Positions 26,701-39,425 of a stretch of DNA of 64,000 nucleotides are shown piece after piece. The stretch lies in contig ML133493.1 in assembly GCA_003864495.1 (NCBI GenBank), forward strand, positions 2,549,820 through 2,613,819, in the 5' to 3' direction. The DNA comes from Nemopilema nomurai (Eukaryota > Cnidaria > Scyphozoa > Rhizostomeae > Rhizostomatidae). The notes beneath the pieces are model-generated. The model was not told the DNA's origin. It did not search any database and worked only from the letters and a program-made list of their open reading frames with translations. A program made the position numbers and the translations under genes. Numbering within the stretch: the stretch's first letter is position 1; each line of letters starts with the position of its first letter.

Positions 26701-29700
26701 AAATTAAGTTTTTATTAACCTGATTTTGAAATCACTTTTGACGAAAAATTAAGTTATTTGCACAAGGTTATTGAAGACAAAGAAAATGCCAGGAATCCCT
26801 CCTGGAGGCGTGTCAAAAAATTTTTTGCTTTGAGCTGGAATTCTCATGAAAATTATCTTGGCGATCAATGAAATTAAATAAAGATAACTCTTCTTTTACA
26901 GGAGTCGAATAAATATGAATATCAAAACGGCAATTAGATATCAACCGTCTAACGTTCAAAACAGTTAAGCAAAGAACTGATAAATGAATTCCTTGCATCA
27001 CCTTGAACAACAACGCGCCAGCACTGACCAGATAAAATCTTTTAGTATAAAGAGCGCAAAGAAATCCGGATAAATGCTCCTAAAGTCAATTATACGATGT
27101 TTACGACCAACATCTCGCGCTCTCCGGCGATGAAACTAGTGTTCTCGCTCCACCCTTGCCTTCTACATGTCATTCGTTGAGGCATCGATATTATTTACTT
27201 AAAGGCGCTGAATAGGGGTTCTCCGCGGGGATTTGTCTGTTTTCATGCGATAAATTTCATGTGAACAAACTGCAAGGTTATAACATCAAGTGTGCAGTTT
27301 GCTTGACAGCCAATCAGATTGGCGAGGCTATAATAATTACCCAGCAATTTTTGCAAATAGGGTATGCGCTTTCCGTCCATGGCTTTTAAAGTTTACACCA
27401 AACAATTGCAACTGGCAGAAAACACAGTGCAGACCCGTCATTTTGAATCTCATTAGAGTGCTTGCTGTCCAAACATAAACAGCTTCTTATACACTACCCA
27501 TTTTAACAACGTAAGGAAAATACCGATGCCATCTTTGCGAGTTTCAGCCATTTTTGAACTTTTGCGACGTCTAAATTGGTCACCAAAGCCTAGCAGGTCG
27601 TGACAGTTGGCCTTGCCAGAAAATTTAAGGCAACCTAGAAGGAATTTGCCTTGTCCCCCGTTTCAGATTGATAGAGTGACGGCGTTACCGCCTGAATCTG
27701 CAAATAGGCTGCATAGATAGATGGGAATATTGTGGGCAAGAATGGTGGCTAGGTTGAAATCAATACGTACTTCTTTTCTAACGTACACCAGCCACAGCGC
27801 GGTCCCGCCAAACAATCAATGCAAGACAAACGCTTCGCACAATCCTGGATACTGTACATTGAGACCTACAATAAGAGCATTAGCCATACATATAGAGAAA
27901 GGGCGACAACAAATGAAGAATTTCACGAAATTTGTCAATGCATGGCGCAGAGGGTTTTGCCGTCATGGCATCGTCTTAACTTTTTTATCTGCGACAAAAA
28001 TATCTCGTGGTTGAATATAACTGCTCAAGCATCACAAGGCATGGCAACAGAAATACCAACGTCACTAACATTAGCAACAACTGCAACAACAACAGGTCAA
28101 CGGTAAAACCCTTCAAAATGGGGATATGTGCACGTGGGTCAGCACAAACAAATATGCCCGCAACATCAGGCCGAAAATTTGTGGGCCTATTAAGAGACTG
28201 CTTTGTTTAATCAATCACCTTGGCAAAGAACACACACAAACCATCCCACACAATAGCAACAACAACATCAGTAGCAGCATTAACGCCAACAATAACGACA
28301 CCACCAATAACTACAACTGCGATTAAAATCATTATTAGTTAAACTGTGTAAGAATAGTGCTCTTGGAGCTAATATCACAACTGTCTTCAGTTAGGCCTAA
28401 TGGCGGTCATTTCCTGGTTGCATAAAGATTGCTTCTTTGATTTCAACAAGAAAATACTTTGTTGTGGTTTGAGTAAATGGTCTTAGGAAGCTCTGTGCTG
28501 CCTTCGTACAGCCAAAACGACAAAGAGAGCCAAGGAAAGCTGACCTGTCGACGGCTCATAGCGTAAATGTTGTGGTATGTTGGCCCGATGTCTATCTTTC
28601 TTATGGGGACATTCGATACGACAGTCTCTTCTCCGTACAAATGCGTCTTTGCGCCAGGGAACAGAGCATACTGAAAAACAAATTAACGTTTAAGCCAAAA
28701 GAAACCGTAAACAGATTCATTTTATCTTGTTAATGACTAAAACCACACCAAATTGATCCACTTGCAGTTGCTTGAGGTGACAATACTCTTACATCGAAAA
28801 AGCAGGCTTAATTAGCTAAACAACAAAATTGAGGATTAGGAAACCAAAATGCTGAATGAGATTCCTGTAACTGAAAAATAAAGAAACTCCGCAACTTAAA
28901 GACAGTCGGTATTTTGGAACTGTGAGAAACGTGACTTTATATTCAGTGGTATTTGTTACTGCTTTGAACAAAGTAAAAACAAATAACTAAATAAACAAAT
29001 AAGTGCAAGATTAAATATATGCGTAAATCAATTATAACCTTCTTCAACACTCCTTTTGAGTCCCCAAGGAATACAGCGAGTCCTCTGTCGTGAGGGTAGA
29101 CCTTCATTGCAGTGAGCTTGCCAGGAACGACAAACGAATGGGTGTTATTCAACGGAATATAGCCGGCTTGCTTGAAGTCCCGAGCGTATAAGAAGTTCCC
29201 ACAAGAGAGGTCAAGTGCTCCTCCTGTCGCCTGTTGGGACTGAAAAGTTACAAAGCAAATTAGGCTTGGGGATTCACTCAGTTGCTACTGATCCGCTAGG
29301 CACGAGTTCGTCTTATATATGACGTCATGGTGCAATGAAAAGTGCATTCTAACGAGGCAACATTACCTGAAAGAGGTATGAGTATAGATCTCCCATGATC
29401 GCAAGTGCTAGAAGAGCTCTGGCCTATTTTCCAGCATCAAATAATTATTTGCGTATGCTCATCAAAAAGGATTCTATCAAGCTGTTACGAAAGTAGCGAG
29501 GACATGACAATGGATTGTTGGAATAATCGTTTAAAACGCTGCGAGATTTAAGTGGCTCTATTCGCTTTGGAGCTAAGGGTTGCAGGCACTACAAACTTTA
29601 CTATAGCGATACATCGTCCATCAATGTATATTCTTTAATTACTCTCTTTGATGAAACGGGTGGAATTGATACTGATGATGTATCTACTTTCAATTGGAAT

Positions 29701-32700
29701 TGATTTTCAGCTGTATCGACATAATATCGTGTAATAGTTCTGTAATAGTGCAAAATATTTGACAAGACTTTCGTCTCTTTCGAAATCGCGCCAGTAGACA
29801 ATTGTGTTATATATGTCCCTCCCTCAAAAGATTTCCCTATTGTGGTATGGTTTCCGATGTGATGCTGCGTATTGATATCATATTATAATCGTATTTAGGT
29901 AGCCAAAGTGAGAAAAAGTCATTTTGGTCAGCCTTTATATTGAAAATTGCTATTTTAATCTAAGAGGGAAACTTAGGGCTAACCCCGTGGATATCAAAAA
30001 CATGAAAAATCTCTGTGGTATTTACTCCGTGGAAACAATGTCTCCACCCCATTCATTCTGAATCAATTTGTGATCAAATGAGATTATTATCTGAGGGATT
30101 TATTCCTCGTGGCGCGACGTCCAAATTCCAAAGATTCTGCTTGACTGCAAGTTAAGGGGTCGCTTTCAATGTTCAAAAAGCAATTAAAGGAATGCAGAGG
30201 TGAAAAAGGCGCTAGCTGCGTGTTTTTTAAATCATCGTAAGGAACTCTGGTGCAATCTGACTGCTCCCAGTCATAAATCGATAAAAACGCTTTCCGTTCC
30301 ACGTCCAAGTGTAAATGGAGCTCTTAAAACAACGAGACACATTCTAGAAAATGTTTGGAAAATCAAGAAATTGCACCACAGGATCCTACTACAATCTAGT
30401 GGACTCGAGTCGTGATGCCACGGGGAACAACTCCACAAAGATAAAGCAACGCCATGGATTCCCTTGGGCGACCATGCACAATTACCCTGCTTCATTTGGG
30501 GCGTGTTAATGCACCTTAAATGCAACAATTTGGCGTCTTTGTATGCACACTAGCAAAATATTAAACAGTGAATAGCTGCTAACATGATAAAGTTAATCTT
30601 ATTATTCAAAGCACAGGAACCTGTATGTTTTATTATCTACAGGTTGTCACATGTGGACCATCTGTTTCCACATGTGCGTTAAACTGACACGAACATTTCA
30701 GCCTGCCCGGCCAATGCAAAGCTGACCGACGAGATTCTTTTTGGAACAAGACACCAAAGCTTCGATACATCAAACAATTTACAGGTCACCCACATCAAAC
30801 CCAAAGGCTATCAATTGCATGACCATGGCTACGCGAGATTTGAGCCGAACTACGTATTCATAACTATGTTGTACCACAACACAATTAGATAACTTACTAG
30901 AAGTAGCCTCGTAAAGAAAATCCAACTCGTCGCAAATCTTGTATCAATGACGTGAGAAGACTCATTCTAGGCCACGTTTCGGGTCTCTTTGCAGGTGAGG
31001 ACCCCGCCAATGGCAGAATTATCAAGGGAGGGAAGAACTGAGAGGAAATGAAAAATACGGCAGGAACCACTGCGAAAAAACCGTGGAAATAAGTGATACA
31101 TCATATCATTTCAATGATCATTTCGTCATGTGGTCGGACCAACAAGAGGGATGTTTGCGAGTCACGTGTCTAGCATTGAATGAGCTTGAACAAGAGACAG
31201 GTGGCGAACAAACACCCACCAACTCAGCAAATGGAAGAACCAACCATGACAGGGCGGTTTTCAATGCCCCCAAGACAGTGTGTATACACAAATAGTCCTA
31301 ACGATTGCGTGCCTTGACACACATCATACAGCTGGTACGCAGGAGCGACCAGTATACAGGTTAGCAGTGACGACCAAGGTGCTTCAAAACATGCCAAAAA
31401 AGAAGCATAGAAACGGCGCGGCCTATGAGACACGATCCCCCCTTTCTATGGTTATTGTAAAATAAAATCACTGTCGTCTCATTTTTCCTAGATACTCTTA
31501 ACTACATAGCCACATAATCGTAAACTAAATTATAACCCATTTACTCGATGTTCGGTCAACTTAATCTGATACGAAAAGAAAAACCTGCCACACCCCACAG
31601 AGAATGTGGAGAGTTCGCCTCCAGAATGCGGCGCCAGGAAACAATAGCCGAATATTAGTTTATCCATGTTTTTTTATAAAATACTTTTTGGAAAAACCTG
31701 CAGAAGATAATTTTGGCGAGTAGCTTTCCAAAGCTAATTCCACGAATAACAATTGTGTTGATATCACCGAAACCCCCAATGCCTTTTGCCCCCGGTACTA
31801 GTTTAGCAACCTACCACAAAACGCTGGTTCACAATGTCCTGGTTTTGCTGCACATTAGAATCACAAAAAGCCAAGAATTCAACAAGCTTATCAAAAACTG
31901 GATCTTTGCATCTAATATCATCAACATGGGCGTTTTAAATGAAACTATTTGCTGCATTCTTCATACTGCCAAAATATTAGGCCTCCAACAAACAATTTTT
32001 TCATATCGACTGTGTGGCACGAACAAAAATAACGAAAGAACATAAATTGATTATTTAACTTTAAATTTAAAATTTATCAAAAGGTTAGTAGGAAAAATTA
32101 GGGTGTTACAATTAAATAGAAGAGTGGTTATCAAAAAGTAAAAAACACTTTAGAATGTTAGCGGTTAGTAGTTAAAGTTGTCACTTACCACTCGAATTTG
32201 ATACTCTCTTTTAGCTTCCTGGAAAATTAAGCTTTATTTTATCTGCTTCCTATCCTTCTTGCCAAAAAAGTTAATATTCTCTGATGTGATTTTTCATTAA
32301 TATGATCCACACTGCCACCAACATGATTATGTGATAAACAGTTAGTATTTAAATTAATTATTATTGTTTGATTCTTGTGGGTTATCTTTCTACAACAGTT
32401 TTAAATACATAAATTACTCTAGTTTTCAAATAATTTTAGCATGCTTGTTTTTTACAATCTTATGAAAGATCATTTGAAAGGCATGTTTTGATAAATTTAA
32501 GGACAAAAATTTTTTATGTTAAAGCATGATCCAGGATTAAGTCAAATTAAAGTTTGAGTACCACCTATAAGCTACATAATCTTATAAGCATGCTTGTTTT
32601 TAACCCCAAGCAATACTTTTACATAAGATAAGTGAAAAGCTTATGTCTTATGTCATAATTTTGCATGAGATCATTGAAGATTTTATGCTTTAGAAACTTT

Positions 32701-33905
32701 ATATAAGCTTTTTGGATTGTTCTAGCTTTTATTAGCTGTATTGTAAATAAAAAGTATGAAGCTACAGCCTCAAAGTGCTTACAATTTTAAAAATCACCAA
32801 CCTTGCAGCGTTGTCTGTACACATATGCTTCCATCCAATTTAGACCACCATCAATTGGCTCACCATGAAGTACGCACATCTTGATATTGTCATCAAAAGC
32901 CTTGTTTGCATCTTTTATTGTAAAAGTGCAAACAGCATTTTTATCTGTTTGGGTCTTTCCTGTGTCTGCCGATTTGCTGAAAATTCCTATATAAACATGG
33001 TCACCTTCACTTACATTGAACATTTGTGCCGTTTTGCCAGTCGCTTTCAGTAACATACCAGTGACTAAGATGTTGTATTTAGTCCCAGTGCTGTCCTTGC
33101 AAGACAGTGGGATTTCCGTATATGAATAGAAATCTGGATCCTCTAAACAGTACCGGATTATCTTAGATTCATAGACATTTGATAAAGGTGTGTCATATTG
33201 CACAGGCTGAACAGATGTGAAGTAGGCAAACTCTCCCAACATGAAGCCAGAAACATAATCAATGACATAATCAATTTTCACTTGGATAGACTTTTTCTTG
33301 TATATTCTCAAAAAATCTCTCACTGCCAAAGCATCAAGCTGTCTGACAGAGACTGCTGTTAACTTCATGTAATCGAGGCGATTTTTGTGTGTTGCTGCAA
33401 CATGGAGCATTTCCTTTCCCGACTGGTCTTTCCCTATGAAGGCTACAGTTGATGAGTTTTTGTCATTCGCAGCAACTGCTGCTGTGCCATTGAAAACTGA
33501 ATTCATATTTTTAATGTCTCTCAGCTGGCAAACTCCTTGGTAAATGCTACCACAAGTAAATAAACTTGTAGCCAACTGATTTGTAAGTGAATCGAGCTTC
33601 TTGTACACTAGAAGCACTGTGTTACGATTGTCTGTTAAGTTTAGACTTTTGCAGTGTTCATCTGCAGAAATGCACTCTCTGCTATCATTGACAGGTCCAG
33701 TCTTCCTGCTGTTGAGTTGTACTAAATTACTATTAAGTCTATGAATATAATTTGTTGCCCCTATAAAGACTTCATTGCCCTCAAATGCCATATTATGAAG
33801 GTCTGTGTCTGTTTGAAACTTGTAAGCATGGTCTACACCAAAATTGAAAGACAATACCATCAACAACAAAACTGGTCCAGGAGTAGGCAATGGACTGAAT
33901 TCCAT
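7338..33905 (-). CDS. Plexin (plexin-B-like semaphorin receptor), complete
   Basis: Single-pass semaphorin receptor whose cytoplasmic GAP domain acts on Ras/Rap GTPases. Coding exons: 33905-32802, 32218-32189, 31847-31815, 29239-29039, 28670-28545, 27865-27771, 26604-26472, 24582-24426, 23770-23677, 23319-23214, 22620-22501, 22111-22010, 21653-21563, 21115-20943, 19599-19451, 19215-19101, 18794-18655, 18079-17867, 17444-17348, 16853-16629, 16249-16166, 15942-15871, 15442-15190, 14786-14650, 14107-13983, 13793-13734, 13535-13461, 13329-13263, 13005-12865, 12648-12538, 12187-12142, 12020-11917, 11544-11466, 10765-10656, 10405-10310, 9978-9809, 9430-9328, 9005-8961, 8857-8793, 8311-8236, 7769-7695, 7421-7338. 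All phases join without a break, giving 1893 residues, a usual plexin length. The start is the ATG at 33905, followed by a signal-peptide-like hydrophobic stretch. Linker and GAP motifs ([24 protein letters not shown]) look closest to plexin-B. The C-terminus (LPDD) lacks the PDZ ligand of vertebrate plexin-B. The B-type call rests on motif likeness only. Confidence 0.95.
10920..11450 (+). pseudogene. Decayed non-LTR retrotransposon (LINE) fragment in a plexin intron
   Basis: The intron between plexin exons 33 and 34 contains, on the opposite strand, pieces of the region upstream of a LINE reverse transcriptase. The readable pieces are [20 protein letters not shown], then after a frameshift [20 protein letters not shown] and [20 protein letters not shown]. 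This order ([27 protein letters not shown]) is typical of CR1/Jockey-like ORF2 just before the reverse transcriptase core. Stops and frame changes (for example after the FWKY segment) and the lack of a YxDD box show a dead 5'- and 3'-truncated copy. The clade is not certain. Confidence 0.7.
15184..15190 (-). other. Non-canonical GC donor splice site (GC-AG intron)
   Basis: The exon ends TGCAAAGAAG and the intron begins GCAGGC. The matching acceptor is the ordinary TTTTAG at 14787-14792. The phase-1 join gives [17 protein letters not shown], which follows the plexin-B juxtamembrane pattern exactly. GC-AG introns are a known minor class, and the AAG before the GC is its usual context. Confidence 0.75.
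15190..15442 (-). other. Plexin exon 23: transmembrane segment and juxtamembrane helix
   Basis: One exon encodes the membrane-proximal linker, the single membrane span (about residues 1253-1274, core [17 protein letters not shown]), the positive stop-transfer run QRKKREKK and the start of the cytoplasmic juxtamembrane helix ([15 protein letters not shown]). The basic cluster on the C-terminal side sets the orientation: N-terminus outside, GAP domain inside. To join the next exon ([12 protein letters not shown]) in frame and in agreement with the plexin family, the exon must end at 15190 with a GC donor (AAAGAAG then GCAGGC). No GT donor nearby gives a sensible join. Confidence 0.88.
15871..27865 (-). 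other. Plexin exons 6-22: PSI and IPT/TIG ectodomain stalk
   Basis: Residues 499-1220 alternate PSI and IPT/TIG modules as in other plexins. PSI-1 spans exons 6-7 ([21 protein letters not shown]); exon 6 ends two bases into a codon that exon 7 completes. PSI-2 is exon 10 ([14 protein letters not shown]) and PSI-3 is exon 14 ([20 protein letters not shown]). IPT modules are visible from the strands GANLPSPT (exon 11), [20 protein letters not shown] (exon 15), [20 protein letters not shown] (exon 17) and [20 protein letters not shown] (exon 19), with a last one around [14 protein letters not shown] (exon 21). Exon 18 carries the basic run KRRKRA at residues 1006-1011, a furin-type site. Exon 22 ([17 protein letters not shown]) precedes the membrane-proximal exon. 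Confidence 0.88.
28250..28325 (+). repeat. AAC/CAA-rich low-complexity tract
   Basis: Interrupted AAC/CAA/ACC trinucleotides, with a second smaller patch near 28070-28100. It lies between plexin exons 5 and 6 and is not part of any exon. Confidence 0.5.
28545..33905 (-). other. Plexin exons 1-5: signal peptide and sema domain
   Basis: These exons encode residues 1-498. Residues 8-30 are hydrophobic ([15 protein letters not shown]), as expected of a signal peptide. The sema propeller follows, starting with blade-like strands such as [20 protein letters not shown] and closing with [21 protein letters not shown] just before the PSI module. Many NxS/T sites fit an extracellular domain. Exon 1 alone covers 368 residues. 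It is followed by two microexons of 30 bp (32218-32189) and 33 bp (31847-31815), both phase 0 with clean GT-AG sites. The two introns before exon 5 in this block are long and hold no other recognisable coding sequence. Confidence 0.9.
30648..30676. repeat. Perfect 10-bp inverted repeat with E-box arms
   Basis: CACATGTGGA and TCCACATGTG are separated by nine bases inside a long plexin intron (exon 3 to exon 4). Each arm holds an E-box-like CACATGTG palindrome. It may be chance or a bHLH-type site; nothing else supports a role. Confidence 0.35.
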
Positions 33906-33934
33906 CTTCAATAAATCTTTGAGTTGGACTGAAC
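33906..33934 (-). other. Plexin 5' UTR end with upstream splice acceptor
   Basis: On the minus strand a pyrimidine-rich tract ending TTCTTCCTTAG precedes position 33934, 29 bases before the start codon. This suggests that the coding exon 1 is preceded by a 5' UTR intron and that the promoter lies further right, somewhere in 34-36.5 kb. In-frame codons upstream of the ATG are TTG AAG, so 33905 is the first usable ATG. Confidence 0.5.
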
Positions 33935-36900
33935 CTAAGGAAGAAAATATAAGTTTCTAAAGAAGCAATAATCAACTGAAGCAAAATTCAAATATCTATT
34001 AGCACCACTTTTGAGCCAGTTTCCAAATCCATTGAAATGTAACTTAAGAGAAAAACAATCATTTTCTTAAGTTAGAAAATCTAACTATACACCACACACA
34101 AACATAACAAACTGATTTTTTATTCTAAAAAAAAAAAGGTACAAAAGAGCATCAGTTTTACATATTGTATTATCTAAAACTAATAGAAAAGCTTTTGGCA
34201 GACAGAGAACTCACCTGCTATCAAAAATGTTGAAACTCTTTATTTATACTCCAAATTGGAAATTCTGTCAGAAGTTCACATAGCTTGCTTGAAATCAACC
34301 AGCAAATTTTATTGAGCTGAGAAATAAAAAGACTCAGTATTAAATCAAAGCATAGAAAAAACCATTTCAAACAAATCAAGAATGTATCTCTCCTCGCGGA
34401 AACATCACATGAATACAGAAACAAATTCAAATTGCATCAAACATATGAAAGTGAAAGCAAACATTTCAAAAACGAAATTGGAAACTTGAGATGAATCATT
34501 GTCATGACACATGCATTACTTTACAGAAAAATCTAGTAAAAGTGCATGTCCACCAAAGAACAAATGCTCCATTATCATTTGTTTTATTGGAATGCATTGT
34601 TCATTTTGCATAGCACACAAAGAGCATGACTCATTTGCTAACAGAGGAAACACAAACCCATTATGTCATATCAAGCCATCAGCCATTATGATAAAAATAA
34701 TCATGCTTCACACATGGGGAGTAGAAAAGACATTGAAATACAACAATGAAATAAATGTGACTGTTTGTTGCTGTACCTTGAGGTCCAATATTCAAGAACT
34801 TCGAAATAAAGAAACTAAAAAAAATAATACTTCTGCACCATTGTAATGCATACCTTGTTCTTGAGCAAAAATCAGGGAATAAAATATCACAAAAGTGAAC
34901 TTCGATGCTCAACCATTAAATCAGTTGGCTCAAAGCACTGGCATTGTGCCCTGAATGCTTTATTCGGCTTTGGAATTGGGTAAATTCAATAAAATTTTGT
35001 ATGTGGCATTTATTGATATTTTCATATAATGGAAGGTAAAAATCCCCATACTTGAACAATAAGATTTAAGCAAATCGATCAATAATTACTGGTTTATACT
35101 TTGTTTTACAGCGGTTTTGTTGTGGTAATTGAACTATGTGTTGTTAAAACGGAAAAGAAGCCACAAACAACTTGCATAACTTGAATAAGAGAACATGCTT
35201 GCAACCAACAATATGGTGCTCAATTCAACCGGCATTAAATCGACTCCTTGAAGTGCCTAAATTTCTGCATCCAGATAACCTATATTGAATCCATGATTTT
35301 CACAAATCAGCCCACGTAGCATACTTATACCGAGGAGCAAGCACCTGTAAATCTACTATGAAACTTTACCTGTCAGTCTAAACAAGAAATATCAGCAGGA
35401 GCTGTGAAAACACACGCCTTGTACCTGATCTTCTAGGGCAAGACAGAAAGGCTAGCCAAACCGAAGGAAATCGCGACTTACACCGAACCCACCATTACCA
35501 CTTTTAAAATCTGACCACATGAACAAGATAACATGGTCACCAAACATCCGTAAATTATTTGACTGCTGGATATAAATATGTCTCCGAGGAAATCTGAAAA
35601 CTTCTCCCAAATGCTAGTCATGGAATGAAAAAAATGAAATTGTGCTGCTTTCAAGACCTTTGCCTACTTGGCATTTTATCGTGTAATATCCCGCTCTTGC
35701 CAAAGCCATGTTTTTCTCCGAAGAAAACAATTCGCAATGTTAAACCAGACAGTTAAATGACATGTTTTGGCTATAAGAGGTGTCGGGCAAGGCCTGTGTC
35801 AATACAGCGGTAATAGGCAATAACGAACTAAATAAGTCCTAAACTGGGGTAACTAATAATATATATGCTCTGCCGGTCGGCCAACCATAAAGAGTTGGGT
35901 GTGTGTACGTTTGCTTCTTAGGCCATCGTGACAGGCAACTCGCAATAATTTTCTTCGGTATCATATGAAAATGAATCGCAAGAAAAATTTGCTAAGTGGC
36001 GAAGGTGAGATTCTAAATTACTTACATTTCTCTCGATTTTCTGTCCTTTGTCTTCTCAAATCTTCTTTCAAACCCTCATCCCTCACCAACTGAACAAATT
36101 ACGCATTACAACAATAAAAGCAATCTCGTAATTGGCTATCTAGACGAGCTCCTCCGTGTCGTCCCAGAAAAGCACCCGCCCAGAAAGTTCACAACCAGAC
36201 AGAGTCCTCAGGACTGTAACAAAGGATGGAGTGTTTCAGCTTGACCCCGAAAAATATCTTTGATAAGAAATACAGGCATATATAGTATCATTTCATCGAC
36301 TTCAATAAGAGCGTATAATTAAGGTCAGCTCACATCATTGATTCAAATTTTCTTTCTACTTCAAATGGTCTAGAATCTAATGCTGTTCAAAATTTTTTCC
36401 GCATCCAAGTCGTGTTTGGTTTTTCTTGTGGCCTTTCACTTTTCTTAGATATTCTTCAAGAGGCTGCTGGTGTTTCCGGAAGCAGTCGCATTAGGTGTCC
36501 TAGCCATGTTTATCTCTCCACTCATGTTGCTTGGCTCCATGGTTTCTAGTTCCACTTAGCTAACTCGTCTGAAACTCATTGAAATGCACTAAACTTTTTA
36601 AAATTCCTTGTATAGCCCCCTCCCATTATTTTGATTTTAACACGAGCCTCTTGTCCTCTTGTAAAAAGGCGTATTCGTTACATGAGAACATTTTGGCAAG
36701 AATAGCAGGAAAAAGCTGGGCCATACTAAACAAATCGAGACTGTCGTCACAGTCCTAAAGTTGCAATGGGAACGAAAATCCAAAAGGGGGGAGGGTCTGT
36801 TAAAATGCCTCATCGCTGGTAATCTCATCTAACTGTTCTGTCCAAAGGAAGGGTCTAGGCCCTTTTTCAAAATGAAAGGGGATCTGCCCTAACATCAACC

Positions 36901-37784
36901 ATCCACTCATAAAACCTGCTTGAAAAATGCTTTTGTGGATGAATGCTATCCAAAAATGAATGATAACATTCACAGGGAAGAAGGGATAAAGTCTAATGGA
37001 GCAAAAACCACGGGAGCGTAAATCATAAACCATGATTCAAGGGAAAATTTATACAGCGAACAAGAGGACGAGGTCTTTGGATATTAAATGCCCCTCACTA
37101 TGCACCCTATTGGAAAGGAAACTTACTTCGAAAGAAAACATACATTCTTCAATTTTATCAGAAGACATACACTGAACTGTGAAGTGGGGGCGAGCGATAG
37201 AATGGGCCTCATCGACAATGGGAAGTTCTGGGAAGCTGGAAACACGCGTGGCTTCGTGAAGTGACTTGCTATTTCAAATTGAACGAAATCAGGCTTAGAT
37301 AAAGCTGAATTTCTACATTAATTTGAAAACATGCTGCCTCAGACTTTTCAGTCAGTTGCAAGTTGGAATCTTTCCACATCAAGTAATTGCATGACAATAA
37401 AAAAAGGTTCTTAACCGTTTTAAATTTGTCAAGAGTGCCAAGTTTTCTAAAATCATTTGTCTACAGTACTGTATTAATATGTATCATTGACAATTTTTAA
37501 GGAAATCGCAAAAATGCAACTTCATTAACACAGTCTGCCCACTGATGAATCTGCCCTGCAAAGTCCTAGCTCCACTGGCAATTGCCATTCTCACCCTTCC
37601 ATTGTTTGGCTACCATTTAATTTGTCATGAGACTCACATTAAAAACTTTGACCGTGGAAATTGGTGAAAATGTATTAACACCAAAGAAGAAGGCACTTCT
37701 TGAAAGAACGTTACGGTGATTTGAGTGTAAATTGGGAAATAGCATGCCAGTCAACATTTGCAGCCGGTGTCATATGCGTTTCGT
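33935..37784. other. Non-coding region upstream of plexin
   Basis: AT-rich sequence with no convincing exon on either strand. It probably includes the plexin 5' UTR intron and promoter. Reading frames here (34511-34846, 36637-37033) show no domain motif and no splice partners. Confidence 0.45.
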
Positions 37785-37863
37785 TCCCCCATGCGAAAGT
37801 GTCAGAAACGCATAGCAAAACGATACGCATAGCGCCTCACAGGGGACACTTTCGCATGGGGGA
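37785..37863. repeat. Perfect 19-bp terminal inverted repeat, 79-bp hairpin/MITE
   Basis: TCCCCCATGCGAAAGTGTC at 37785-37803 is matched exactly by its reverse complement at 37845-37863. The 41-base spacer contains further GCGTTTCG/ACGCATAG-like repeats (GAAACGCATAGC, GATACGCATAGCGC). No clear target duplication is seen. It could fold as a strong cruciform or be a minimal non-autonomous element. Confidence 0.7.
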
Positions 37864-38630
37864 CCAATTAGCATAGTACATTGGCAATGGACCCCATATG
37901 CTCCAAGGATTGTTTCCAGTTCAACTCAGAGTCTCAGGCTACAAAAAGTGCTAGTTGGTGGTATTTATCGGTTCATCTCTTAAGTCTGGGTTTATCTATT
38001 ATTTGGCTGACATCGAGAAGTTGGGAATTTAACTGCTCTGGGATATTTTTCGACCAAATGAGAATTCACTGGAACTTTAATTTGACCATATGTTAAAAAG
38101 GGCTTTTAATAGAAACGAGAACCTTGACATTAATGTTAGGCAGTAAATGAAGCTTAAAGAAAAGTGATAACCTTATATGTTGTAGCCCGGATCCGGCCTT
38201 CACATTGCCTCCTACCACCAGATAAGTAAATTGAAGAAGATAATCAGGGAAGGGGGATCTCATTACCATCATTTTTACCAACTTGGCACAAAAATGAATG
38301 TGTGTTGTGGATTTTCCCAGCCCTCTTGTCCACTTACTAATCCTTTGCTTCCAGCATGGTTCCTTGTTACCCATGCTTACGCAGATTCAAAGGTACGTGG
38401 TGCGCTATTATATGCTTAAATAGAAATTAATCATTGTTTTTTTAGCATTATGTATTGTTTATCTTACGCTTACACGCAAATTCCTCTTCCTGAATATGAG
38501 GAAAGTATATAATCATCCAACTCGTGATTGTTATAAGTATTCACGTGAAAAATTTATGTAAATTGTAAGAACGCTTGTTATTTGTTGATATTTCGGTAAT
38601 TCCTTGTTGTAACATATAAAAAACGTGAAA

Positions 38631-38695
38631 TTATCAGTAGAATTCTCTTATTATCAGTGTTATCAGTATTATTAGTATTATCAGTAGAATTATCT
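38631..38695 (+). repeat. TATCAGTA-type imperfect tandem repeat
   Basis: About 65 bases built from variants of TTATCAGTAGAATT, TTATCAGTGTTATCAG and TATTATTAGTATTATCAG. It is a small diverged minisatellite in the intergenic region upstream of plexin. Confidence 0.6.
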
Positions 38696-39425
38696 TGCAC
38701 ACCGACAACTATCCGTAGAACTAGCGAAAGATAGACGAAAGTCTTAACAGGTGTCAAACGAAGAAATCATATCGGGTTGGGCTCATCCACAATGCCACTA
38801 TCCTTGAATCTCTATTATCTGGCATTTGAAGTGTTGCCATGTTAAATACTTTTCGGTGGCATTTTGGCAAGTTTATTCTCTCGATTTCTGCATCATACGG
38901 TGAAATTGCAAGCTCGCTGTCACCCAAGGCAATAGCATCAAAATACAAAAAGCGTAAATGTTGGCATATAGCATGATATACACTAAGCTATGTGCAACTT
39001 CAAATTGAAATCTCTGTTGACATAATGCATCATTTGCCTCTCTTGTCGTATGCAATAATTAACTGAGTTGTTTGGATGTATGAATGAGCTAAGAAAGATT
39101 CTATCTGATCAGAAAGAGCAGGCATGGGCTACTCGTGATGTTGAGAAGAAAATCAGATGCAGGATGGAAACTCAAAGCTATACTTTTTCATTGGTGATAA
39201 CATACCGAATTGGATGCAAAGGGGCAATTTCGTTCAGTAGGGGACGTCTGTGTTCCCCAGCTTGTATGTTTTCAAGTACCCTGGATAACAGATACATATA
39301 GTGGGTCTGGTACCCAGGGTAGTTTTCAAGCACCCGTAGTGGTGGAATATTTTTCCAGTTGCTATTATTAGTGTTTAATGAATTCCCATTAATTTTATTC
39401 AACAAACCTTTTCTTTACTTCCTAA

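Noticed and set aside
38754..39405. Minus-strand frames (ALGDSELAISPYDAEIE; YPGYQTHYMYLLSRVLENIQ) that look protein-like
   Set aside because: Not joinable by clear splice sites and no family recognised; could be old transposon protein pieces, but support is too thin to annotate.
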